This document shows, in pieces, positions 40,768 to 48,960 of a DNA stretch of 58,904 nucleotides. The first letter of the stretch is position 1, and each line of letters begins with the position of its first letter. Under the pieces are notes generated by a model. That model worked only from the letters and a program-made list of their open reading frames with translations. It did not search any database and was not told the origin of the DNA. The translations under genes were made by a program, and so were the position numbers. The stretch comes from Myxococcales bacterium (GTDB lineage Bacteria; Myxococcota_A; Polyangia; Polyangiales; Houyiibacteriaceae): NCBI GenBank assembly GCA_024640845.1, contig JAHEEE010000016.1, positions 1 through 58,904 of the forward strand, given 5' to 3'.

Positions 40768-42411
40768 ATGGGCGAACGGCAATACGACTGGATCATCATC
40801 GGGTCTGGGTTCGGCGGCAGCGTATCGGCGCACCGCCTGACGCAGAAGGGCTACAAGGTGCTCGTCATCGAGAAGGGGCGACGCTTTGCCGACGAAGACT
40901 TTCCGAAGACCAACTGGGACCTCCGGCGCTGGATGTGGAACCCCGCGATGGGACTGAAAGGCATCTTCAAGATGTCTTTCATGAAGCACATGACCGTGCT
41001 GCACGGAGTCGGCGTGGGCGGAGGCTCGCTCGTGTACGCCAACACGCTGCCCACCCCAAAGTCCGCCTTCTTCCAGTCCGGCTCGTGGAGCAAGCTCGCC
41101 GATTGGGAAACCGAGCTCGCGCCGCACTATGCCACAGCCAAGCGAATGCTCGGCGCGGCACCCAACCCGGTCGTGACACAGGGCGACCGAGTGATGAAGG
41201 AGATCGCGCAGGACATCGGGCGCGAAGAGCACTTCCACCCAACCGAGGTAGCTGTCTACTTCGGCGAGCCCAACAAGAAGGTTCCCGACCCCTACTTCGA
41301 CGGCGAGGGCCCCGACCGCGTCGGCTGCAATTTCTGCGGCGCGTGCATGACCGGGTGCCGAATCGGCGCGAAGAACACGCTCGTGAAGAACTACTTGTAC
41401 TTTGCCGAAAACAACGGCGCCGAGGTGCTCCCCGAGACCGAGGTGACGGCAATTCGGGCCGTGGATGGCGGCTACCGTGTGGAGACCAAGCCCACGTTCG
41501 ATAAAGGGCCGACGAGCGTCTTCACCGCGAGCCGCGTGATCCTCGCAGGCGGCGTGATGGGTACGATGCCACTTCTCTTGCAGATGAAGGAAGACCCCGA
41601 GGGTTTGCCGAAGCTCTCGGATCGCGTTGGCGACTTCGTCCGCTCCAACAGCGAGGCGCTGATCGCGGTGCTCTCGCCAAAGAAGGGCACCAACTTCTCG
41701 AAGGGCGTTGCGATCACCTCGATTCTGCACACCGACGATCACAGCCATATGGAGCCGGTGCGCTACGGCGCCGGATCGGGCTTCTTCCGCACGCTGCTCG
41801 CCCCCCATTCGCCAGGTCCAACCGTCCTCTCGAGAATCTGGGGAGGAGTCGTCGCGTTCCTTCGCCAGCCGGTGCGCTGGCTGCGAGCGCTTTTCGTCAG
41901 CGACTTGGCAAAGCATTCTCAGGTGCTGCTCTACATGCGAACGCTCGAGGGCACCCTCCGCATGCGGCTCGGGCGTGAATGGCGCACCGGGTATCGCCGC
42001 GCGCTCGTGACCGAGTTGGACGACCCGGCGCAGGCCCCGTCCGCCTTCATGGAGGAGGCTACCGACCTCGCCGAACGCTTTGCAGACAAGACCGAAGGTG
42101 TGACGACCACGCTGATGACCGAGACCCTTCTCGGCGTTCCCTCGACCGCGCACATCTTGGGCGGCGCTTGCATGGGCGACTCGGCCGAGACCGGAGTCAT
42201 CGACGCCAACCACGAGGTCTACAACTACCCTGGGCTCTACGTCATCGACGGCTCGGCCATCTCGGCGAACCCTGGCGTCAACCCGTCACTTACCATCACG
42301 ACACTCGCGGAACGAGCGATGAGCTTGATCCCGAAAAAAGAAGCCCACGCCCAGACGCCGCCGCCGAAAAAGGGTTCAGACGCCTTTAGCGAGGGTCTAA
42401 GAGCTGGGTAA
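40768..42411 (+). CDS. GMC-type oxidoreductase, cholesterol-oxidase-like
   Basis: A 547-residue flavoprotein. The FAD motif GSGFGGSVSAHRL (12-24) and GVGVGGGSLVYANTLP match the cholesterol oxidase (ChoD-like) branch of GMC enzymes. A CxxCxxCxxxC pattern (C187, C190, C193, C197: CNFCGACMTGC) precedes GAKNTLVKNYLYFAE; this Cys cluster is common in this branch and could hold an Fe-S cluster, though that is not proven. The C-terminal half has HILGGACMGD and NPGVNPSLTITTLAERA with the GMC catalytic His/Asn. No signal peptide. It follows the steroid-dehydrogenase-like, SnoaL and folE genes; its tail overlaps the convergent lipoprotein gene by 26 bp. Confidence 0.88.
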   Translation: MGERQYDWIIIGSGFGGSVSAHRLTQKGYKVLVIEKGRRFADEDFPKTNWDLRRWMWNPAMGLKGIFKMSFMKHMTVLHGVGVGGGSLVYANTLPTPKSAFFQSGSWSKLADWETELAPHYATAKRMLGAAPNPVVTQGDRVMKEIAQDIGREEHFHPTEVAVYFGEPNKKVPDPYFDGEGPDRVGCNFCGACMTGCRIGAKNTLVKNYLYFAENNGAEVLPETEVTAIRAVDGGYRVETKPTFDKGPTSVFTASRVILAGGVMGTMPLLLQMKEDPEGLPKLSDRVGDFVRSNSEALIAVLSPKKGTNFSKGVAITSILHTDDHSHMEPVRYGAGSGFFRTLLAPHSPGPTVLSRIWGGVVAFLRQPVRWLRALFVSDLAKHSQVLLYMRTLEGTLRMRLGREWRTGYRRALVTELDDPAQAPSAFMEEATDLAERFADKTEGVTTTLMTETLLGVPSTAHILGGACMGDSAETGVIDANHEVYNYPGLYVIDGSAISANPGVNPSLTITTLAERAMSLIPKKEAHAQTPPPKKGSDAFSEGLRAG

Positions 42412-43054
42412 CGGTGGCCGACGGGTCGACGGGCTCGGGCGGCTCTAGCTCGAACGTATCGACGACCTCGGCGCCGCGCTCATCGCAGTAGTAGGCCCAC
42501 TCGCCCCACTGCGGGTCCTCGAGCTTCAGGAAGAGCGCAAGGCACGCGTAGTACGCGCGTGCGGAAAGCTCGGCGAACGGCGTGATGTGCTCCGTGAGCG
42601 CGTTCGTGTAGATTTCGAGCAGCTCCTCGTCTTTCGCGATGCTCTCGGGGACCGGTGCGCCGCGGATACTGCCAGCCATGTCTTCATACATGTAGCCGAA
42701 GAGGGCAGTTCCTATGCCGCGCTCGAACAGCGGGTGTGTCCGCAGCGCGGCCGTCGCCGCGAGTGCGCGGTCGGTGGCCGCCTGCCGTTGGAGCAACCAC
42801 TGCCTGAACGAGCCTTCGGCCCAAGTCTGGATCGCCTTTTCGCTCGCACCGTCCGGAGGCTCGGGTGGTCGGACGGCCACGGCCTCTTCGACGCGCTTCC
42901 AAAGCTCCTGCAGATCGTTGCTGAGCTCCTCACGAGGGTAGACCGGCTGCGGCACCGGAATGGGGCTGACGACGATCTCTTGCGATCCATCCGGAGTCTG
43001 GCGACCGGCGCAGCCGATGCCAAGAGTCACCGCGATCAAAAGCCAACGCGACAT
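42386..43054 (-). CDS. lipoprotein of unknown function
   Basis: A 222-residue protein with a short lipoprotein signal (MSRWLLIAVTLGIGC, lipobox LGIGC). The mature part is mainly helical and acidic, with Trp-rich helices (NDLQELWKRVEEAVAV, QWLLQRQAATDRALAATAAL) and an Asp/Pro-rich C-terminus (ELEPPEPVDPSATV). No family recognised. Convergent with and overlapping the GMC gene by 26 bp; divergent from the RibD-like gene. Confidence 0.7.
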   Translation of the reverse strand: MSRWLLIAVTLGIGCAGRQTPDGSQEIVVSPIPVPQPVYPREELSNDLQELWKRVEEAVAVRPPEPPDGASEKAIQTWAEGSFRQWLLQRQAATDRALAATAALRTHPLFERGIGTALFGYMYEDMAGSIRGAPVPESIAKDEELLEIYTNALTEHITPFAELSARAYYACLALFLKLEDPQWGEWAYYCDERGAEVVDTFELEPPEPVDPSATVTQLLDPR

Positions 43055-43143
43055 GACGCGAGATTAACAGGCGGGGATCCGTCGGGCGAGTTTTGCGCGC
43101 AAAGCAGGTTGACTTGGCCGCGAAACCGCCTTTCCATCGGACG

Positions 43144-43920
43144 ATGACCGCCTCCATCGTCGAGCTGACCGACACGCGCAGCGTCGACCGTGCCGCGCGC
43201 GCGTTGTTCGGCAGCCCGCTCGACACTCGGCCCGCAGTCTCTCACAGCTTTGCAGCCTGGTGCGCCTCGCCCGACCAGCCGCTCACGACGATCAAGATCA
43301 ACGAGCACGGTCCCAAAAGCGAGCTCGACTGGCTTGCTCTCCACATCGCACGGGCGCGCGCCGACGGAATCGTCATCACCGGGAAGATTCTGCGCGACGA
43401 ACCGAACCTTGCCTTCAGCCTTCGCGCTGATTCGCGATGGGGCGATGCGTTGGTGAGCTGGCGCGAGCGCCGATGGGGTTTGTGCGACCCGCCCTTCATC
43501 CTGATCCTCACCGGGCGAGGCGACATCGACTTCGACCACCCGGTCTTTCACGGCTGGGGCCGGCCGCTCGTCTTCACGACCGATCGCACGGCGACGCGGA
43601 AGCTGGCCGCCGCACCCTGCCCCGTCGTGTCCGACGAGGCGCCTGACATTCGGCGGGCCATTCGGCACCTGCAACTCGAGCGCAACTGCGAATGCGTATC
43701 GATCGAAGCTGGGCCCTCGACCGCGCGCGAGCTCTATGAGCGCCCGATGGTAGTCAAAGAGCTCCTCCTCTCGGTCTACCTGGAGCCCTCGCTCGATCCG
43801 CGCGCCCAGGGTGATCCGCTGGTCGACCTCTCGACCGTTCGAGGCATCTTTCGCACCGAAACCTCGACGACGCATCGAGATGCCGGCCAACACTGGAGCT
43901 TTTACCGCTTGCGTCGCTAG
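43144..43920 (+). CDS. RibD-C/dihydrofolate-reductase-like protein
   Basis: A 258-residue protein of the RibD C-terminal (DHFR-fold) family: SELDWLALHIARARADGIVITGKILRDEPNL matches the region around the reductase's TxG...ARRxDP motifs, SIEAGPSTARELYE corresponds to EGGP(S/T) with Ala for Gly, and C-terminal SVYLEPSLDP to the family's final strand. Such proteins reduce pyrimidine or pteridine-like substrates with NADPH; the riboflavin role is not certain without a deaminase domain. An in-frame ATG at 43093 is an alternative start. Confidence 0.78.
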   Translation: MTASIVELTDTRSVDRAARALFGSPLDTRPAVSHSFAAWCASPDQPLTTIKINEHGPKSELDWLALHIARARADGIVITGKILRDEPNLAFSLRADSRWGDALVSWRERRWGLCDPPFILILTGRGDIDFDHPVFHGWGRPLVFTTDRTATRKLAAAPCPVVSDEAPDIRRAIRHLQLERNCECVSIEAGPSTARELYERPMVVKELLLSVYLEPSLDPRAQGDPLVDLSTVRGIFRTETSTTHRDAGQHWSFYRLRR

Positions 43921-43959
43921 CCTGCCGCCGCACCTGCCTGTAGCATCCGCCTCGTCGAC

Positions 43960-44628
43960 ATGACGTCACTCATTCACCGGATTCCGCGAAACGCAGCACT
44001 GCTGGTCGTGCTGCTGGTGTTGATCCTCGTCTCTCCCTTGGTGGCAGCCGATAGCGGCTGGTTCCTCGGCGAGCTGATGTTGGACGCCATTCTGTTGGCG
44101 GGGGTCTACTCGACAGCGGGCGACCGGCACCGGTGGCCGTTCCTGGTACTCACTGCCGTGACGCTTGCCGTCCGATGGGGTGAGCTTCTGCTGGGAATTC
44201 GAGGATTCGACACAGGCGCGCTGACCCTGACGCTCGCGTGGCTCGTCTACGCGATCACGATCATCGTTGGGGACCTCTTTCGTCGCCGTGAAGTCACCGT
44301 CAACACCATTTTGGGCGCCGTGGTGACCTATCTGCTTATCGCTGTGGCGTTCATGTTCGTCTTCCAACTCCTCGAGGTCGTGAGTCCGGGCGCACTCTCT
44401 GGGATCCCGGAGGAGGCGCGCCAAAGTCGCGCAAGCCTGGTCGATGCGCTGATGTATTTCAGTCTGGTTTGCCTCACCACGATGGGGTACGGCGATATCG
44501 TGCCGGTATCTGGATTGGCGCGACCGCTCGCGGTGCTCGAAGGGGTGATCGGCCAGCTCTACCTGGCCGTGATGATTGCTCGCCTCGTTGGCCTGCACAT
44601 CGCAGGACAGAGCATGTCACGAGACTAG
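43960..44628 (+). CDS. two-pore-helix type K+ channel-like membrane protein
   Basis: A 222-residue protein with about five to six hydrophobic helices and the K+ selectivity filter TMGYGD (174-179) between the last two. The pore region (VDALMYFSLVCLTTMGYGDIVPVSGLARPLAVLEGVIGQLYLAVMIARLVGL) matches Ion_trans_2 channels. No C-terminal RCK domain. Four upstream helices may form a voltage-sensor-like part but lack an obvious Arg ladder. Stand-alone gene, ending 1 bp before the convergent RND gene. Confidence 0.9.
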   Translation: MTSLIHRIPRNAALLVVLLVLILVSPLVAADSGWFLGELMLDAILLAGVYSTAGDRHRWPFLVLTAVTLAVRWGELLLGIRGFDTGALTLTLAWLVYAITIIVGDLFRRREVTVNTILGAVVTYLLIAVAFMFVFQLLEVVSPGALSGIPEEARQSRASLVDALMYFSLVCLTTMGYGDIVPVSGLARPLAVLEGVIGQLYLAVMIARLVGLHIAGQSMSRD

Positions 44629-44629
44629 G

Positions 44630-47600
44630 TCACGCTGAGGCAGGCGGCGATGTCGTGGCGCCGCTTGGGTTGGCCTTTGCGTTGAAAGAGATCGCGTAGA
44701 ATGTCGGCACGACGAGCATCGTGAGGACCGTCGCGACCAGGAGTCCAAAGACGATGGTCACCGCCATCGCGATGAAGAAGGCGTCGAAGAAGAGCGGCAG
44801 CATCCCGAGGACCGTCGTGGCCGCGGCCATCGCAACCGGACGTAAGCGGCTCACGCCGCCGTCGAGAACCGCGTCATAGATCGGCTTTCCTTCGCTGACC
44901 TGCAAGTCGATCTCGTCGACGAGCACGATCGCGTTCTTGATGAGCATTCCAGACAAGCTCAGGAACCCGAGAAGGGCCATGAAGCCAAACGGCTGGTTGG
45001 TGGCTAGCAAGCCTGCGGTCACACCGATGAGCGCAAGTGGCACGGTGAGCCAAATCACGAGCGGCTGGCGGATCGAATTAAAGAGGCCGATTACGATGAT
45101 CACCATGATTCCCACGAACATCGGGATGGGCGCGAAGAGAGCCGCTTGCGCTTCGGTCTGGCTCTCGTACTCGCCGCCCCATTCGACGTAGTAGCCCGGC
45201 GGGTACGAAAGGTTCTCGATCTGCGGTGCGAGCCTGGCCCAAAGCGTCGGAGCCGATTCGTTCGTTGGATCCGTGACCACGGTCAATGTGCGCTTGCGAT
45301 TGCGGCGCTCGACGACCTCGTCCGTCCACTCGGTCTCGAGACTGGTCACGACGTTGGCGAGGGGGATGTAGCGCTGCGCCACGGGGCTCCAGATCGGGAT
45401 CTGTCGGAGGTTGCCGACGTCGTTGCGAAGCGGGGCCGGCTGGCGAAAAAGGACCGGAATGACTTCGTCGCGCTCACGGTACACACCCACGGGTTGCCCT
45501 TCGAATGTGGATCGAATGTCTTGAGCCACCGCGCGGGTCGTGATTCCGTGCGCGTCGGCTTGCTCCTCGGATAGCCGCGGGTGAACCACCTTGACGCGAT
45601 CATACCACCGACCGCGCGACCCTTTGGTATCCGGATCTGCCCTGAAGATGGCAAGCACGTGCGCCTCGAGGTCCCGAAGCACGTTGGGGTCCGGTCCGAC
45701 GAGCCGAGCTTCGATCTTGCCAGGCTTGCTCGGACCGAGGTCGAAGGTGCGGCCGAATGCGATCGCGTCAGGCGCGACGCGCTCGACGTACTCCTCGGCT
45801 CTCTTTATATCCCGCTGGAGTGTGGTGTAGTCCTCGATGTCGACGAGAAACTGAGCGTACCCGCTGTGCTCCTTCTCGGGGGTGAACGTGAGGATGAAGC
45901 GGATCGGCCCTTGGCCGATCGCCGAGGCTACGTGAGTCACCCCTTCGAGCTCTGCCAGACCCTTTTCGATGATGGAGGCCCTCCGTTCGGTCTCTTCGAT
46001 GTGCTGGTCGATCGACCAGAATACGTCGACGCGGAACTTCGGGGTCGTCGACGCCGGAAAGAACGACTTGTCGGTGAAACCGAAACCGTACACGGAGAGC
46101 GCGAAGAATCCGAATATGACCGCGACGGTGACCCAGCGGAAGCGAATGCAGAGGGAGAGGAACTTCTTGTACCCGTTGTAGAGCGCGTTGTCATAGGCGC
46201 CCTTGGCGTCTTTTTTCGCGTCTGGCTCGGGCCGCTTCAAGAACCAAATGCCCATGAGTGGCGTGATAGTCATCGCGGTCACCCAGCTCAACGAGAGCGA
46301 AATCCCGATCACGGTGAACAGCGAGCTACAGAACTCGCCGGTGCTGTCCGGTGACAAGCCAATGGCAGCGAACGCGAGGATCGCGATGGCGGTGGCCCCG
46401 AGGAGCGGCATGGCCGTTTGGCTGGAGACTTCCTTGGCGGCCTCCTCGGGATCCATTCCGCCATTGATCCGTACCAACATGCCGTCGATGATCACGATCG
46501 CATTGTCGACGAGCATGCCTAGCGCGATGATCAATGCGCCGAGCGAGATCCGCTCGAGCGCCACGCCCGCCGGGCCCATAAAGATGAAGGTCGCCGCGAT
46601 GGTGAGCATCAGGACGAATCCGATGATCAACCCGCTTCGAAGCCCCATGAACAGCAGCAGGACGGCAATGACGATCCCGACCGCTTCGAGAAGATTCACC
46701 AGGAAGCCGTTGATCGCCGTGGTGACCATATCGGACTGCATGTAGATGACCTCGAGGTCCATCCCGAGAGGGAATCTGTCCTGAAGCTCGTCGAGCCGTT
46801 TCTTGACGCCGTCGCCCATCGTGACGACGTTGCCGCCCTTCTCGGTCGATACGCCAATGCCGATGGCCCTGTGGCCATCGATGTGGAGCTTGTTCTTCGC
46901 CGGCTCCTTGTAACCGCGCTCGATGTTTGCGATGTCGCGAAGGCGCACCTGGGAGTTGTCGCCCTGGCTGATGAGGATGTCACCGAGGTCTTGGGAGGAT
47001 TTGATGAGGGAGTCCGGGTGGATCTCGAGGTACTCATCGCCTGCTCGGACCTTGCCGGCATCCACGACCAGCCCCTCGGCCACGAGCTGGTTCATGATGA
47101 CGCCGGGCGAGATGCCGATCTGCGACAAACGCTCGCGGTCGAACTCGACGTACACCGCCTCGGGAACCGCACCGAAGAGCTCGACCTTGGCGACGTCTTT
47201 GACGAGCACGAGCTCCTTACGGAGCAGCTTCGCCACGTCATAGAGCTCGCGATAGCTGTACTCATCGCCGTAGAGGGCGAAGAACACGCCGTAGACGTCC
47301 GAGTAGTCGTCGATCACCAGCGAGGGGCCCGCACCTGGCGGCAGATTCGCCTGGGCGTCCCCCACCTTGCGACGAAGCTCGTCCCAGACCTGCGGGAGGG
47401 AATCGCCCGGCACGGTCGACCGCATCTCGACGCTGAGAGTGGACTGACCAGGCACGTTGCGCGATTCGATCTTCTTGATCTTGCCGAGCTTCTGCACGGC
47501 AAGCTCGATCTCGTCGCTGACCTCTTCTTCCACTTCGTACGCGGTGGCCCCCGGATATCGCGTGATCACGAGCGCTTCCTTGATGGTGAACTCGGGATCC

Positions 47601-47707
47601 TCGAGGCGCGGCAGGCTGTTGAACGACTGGTAGCCGGCGTAGAGCCCCCCAAGCGTCAGAACGACGATCAGCGTGCGGTTTCGAAGCGAGAAGTCGGTGA
47701 GATTCAT
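44630..47707 (-). CDS. RND-family efflux permease
   Basis: A 1025-residue inner-membrane transporter of normal RND length: N-terminal MNLTDFSLRNRTLIVVLTLGGLYAG, 12 helices, two large periplasmic loops, and the central proton-relay helix LGMLVDNAIVIIDG (one Asp retained, Asn in place of the second, a common variant). It works as a proton-driven trimer with an adaptor and a TolC channel. Its ATG overlaps the adaptor stop by 4 bp, so the pair is one transcript. Closest to the heavy-metal/lipid or multi-drug (HAE1) group; substrates unknown. Confidence 0.95.
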   Translation of the reverse strand: MNLTDFSLRNRTLIVVLTLGGLYAGYQSFNSLPRLEDPEFTIKEALVITRYPGATAYEVEEEVSDEIELAVQKLGKIKKIESRNVPGQSTLSVEMRSTVPGDSLPQVWDELRRKVGDAQANLPPGAGPSLVIDDYSDVYGVFFALYGDEYSYRELYDVAKLLRKELVLVKDVAKVELFGAVPEAVYVEFDRERLSQIGISPGVIMNQLVAEGLVVDAGKVRAGDEYLEIHPDSLIKSSQDLGDILISQGDNSQVRLRDIANIERGYKEPAKNKLHIDGHRAIGIGVSTEKGGNVVTMGDGVKKRLDELQDRFPLGMDLEVIYMQSDMVTTAINGFLVNLLEAVGIVIAVLLLFMGLRSGLIIGFVLMLTIAATFIFMGPAGVALERISLGALIIALGMLVDNAIVIIDGMLVRINGGMDPEEAAKEVSSQTAMPLLGATAIAILAFAAIGLSPDSTGEFCSSLFTVIGISLSLSWVTAMTITPLMGIWFLKRPEPDAKKDAKGAYDNALYNGYKKFLSLCIRFRWVTVAVIFGFFALSVYGFGFTDKSFFPASTTPKFRVDVFWSIDQHIEETERRASIIEKGLAELEGVTHVASAIGQGPIRFILTFTPEKEHSGYAQFLVDIEDYTTLQRDIKRAEEYVERVAPDAIAFGRTFDLGPSKPGKIEARLVGPDPNVLRDLEAHVLAIFRADPDTKGSRGRWYDRVKVVHPRLSEEQADAHGITTRAVAQDIRSTFEGQPVGVYRERDEVIPVLFRQPAPLRNDVGNLRQIPIWSPVAQRYIPLANVVTSLETEWTDEVVERRNRKRTLTVVTDPTNESAPTLWARLAPQIENLSYPPGYYVEWGGEYESQTEAQAALFAPIPMFVGIMVIIVIGLFNSIRQPLVIWLTVPLALIGVTAGLLATNQPFGFMALLGFLSLSGMLIKNAIVLVDEIDLQVSEGKPIYDAVLDGGVSRLRPVAMAAATTVLGMLPLFFDAFFIAMAVTIVFGLLVATVLTMLVVPTFYAISFNAKANPSGATTSPPASA

Positions 47708-48825
47708 TTACGGGTCTCGTCCGATTCCTTCAGCTCCGTGACTTTCATGCCCTCGGTGAGCAGATGCACGCCTGACATCGCAATGGCCTGCCCGCCTTCG
47801 AGCCCGTCCTTCACGACGATGCGGTCGCCGGTGATGGCGCCAACGGTCACTGGCTCCTTCGACACCGTCATCGATTCCTCGTCGACCACCCAGACGAAAG
47901 GCTTGGCCTCGCTGTCTGCAACCACTGCTCCGACCGGCACCAAGAAATCATCGGGGCCAGTGGTGACCAGCCCGGTTAGGGAGAGCTTTGCAGTCATGCC
48001 CGCCAGGACGGCGATACGGTCGGGCTTCGCCATGCTGAAGGTCGCGCGAAAAGTGCGGGTCGCCGGATCGGCTGCCGTGGCAAGCTCGGTCAGCTTCACG
48101 GGAAACTTCTGGCCCGGGAGCGCGGAGAGCTCGACGACCGGCTTCGCCTTCTCGTTCCACTCGTCCATGTCGATGTCGTCGCGCTGGCGGGCAAGATCTC
48201 GCTCCGGAACATCGACCACGACCTCCATGACCGACTCGTCTTGCAGCAGGAGCACCGGCTCACGCCCTGCCACGTTGCGAAAGTCCGTCACCAACTTCCG
48301 CGCGATGACGCCATCGAACAGCGCCCGAAGCTTGGTCTCTTCCAGTGCTTTTTGGGCAATGCGAAGGTCGGCGCGGCTCACATCACGCGAACGGGTCGCC
48401 ACGTCGAGATCGCGCTGAGTCCCCGACCCAGACGCGAACAACTTGCTCTCTCGCCGATACTCGGCCTCGGCGAGCTGAAGCCGCGCCCGCGCCGCCTCGG
48501 CCTTGGCTTGGTAGTCACGTGCATCGAGGCGGGAAAGGATCTGCCCTTTTTTCACCACCTGCCCCTCTTCCACATTCCAATCGATGATCCGCCCCTCGAC
48601 CTCGAACGCGAGCTCGACCACCCGCGCCGCCTTGATGCGGCCCGGATAGTCAGGCCGCGTCGCACCGAGGTTACCGGTCAACCGGAAGATCTTGATGGGC
48701 CGCGGGGGCGGCTCGACCTCGACGACTTCCTCCTTCTGGCAGGAGGCGAGTACTGCCGTCGCGACCAGCAGGGGCGCAAGCAAGAAGGCGTGGGCAAGCG
48801 TTCTGGGGGGCATCGAGGGCTCCAT
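47704..48825 (-). CDS. RND periplasmic adaptor lipoprotein
   Basis: A 373-residue membrane fusion protein with lipoprotein signal (lipobox VLASC, Cys29), lipoyl motif halves (PGRIKAARVVELAFEVEGRI and KLRALFDGVIARKLV), a short helical hairpin with the RDLDVATRSRDVSRADLRIAQ coil, and beta-barrel/MP domains. It links the RND permease to an outer-membrane channel. ATG at 48825, or 48813 (M5). The gene is divergent from the SBP-TolC fusion across about 135 bp. Confidence 0.93.
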   Translation of the reverse strand: MEPSMPPRTLAHAFLLAPLLVATAVLASCQKEEVVEVEPPPRPIKIFRLTGNLGATRPDYPGRIKAARVVELAFEVEGRIIDWNVEEGQVVKKGQILSRLDARDYQAKAEAARARLQLAEAEYRRESKLFASGSGTQRDLDVATRSRDVSRADLRIAQKALEETKLRALFDGVIARKLVTDFRNVAGREPVLLLQDESVMEVVVDVPERDLARQRDDIDMDEWNEKAKPVVELSALPGQKFPVKLTELATAADPATRTFRATFSMAKPDRIAVLAGMTAKLSLTGLVTTGPDDFLVPVGAVVADSEAKPFVWVVDEESMTVSKEPVTVGAITGDRIVVKDGLEGGQAIAMSGVHLLTEGMKVTELKESDETRK

Positions 48826-48960
48826 CTTCGACGCATTCGCGCCGTCCTGAAGGGACGCGGCAGCATAGGAAGCTCCGGGTCCCTTGCCAAGAGCAGATAC
48901 GGGGAACTTCGTGACGAGAGCCTAGGGAAACCAGGGTTCGTCGACTATGCTTCGCCCCCT

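Noticed and set aside
40702-42213. 503-residue minus-strand frame
   Set aside because: Mirror of the GMC oxidoreductase gene; composition typical of the antisense frame in high-GC coding DNA.
46871-48418. 515-residue plus-strand frame
   Set aside because: Antisense to the RND permease and adaptor genes, without recognisable domains.
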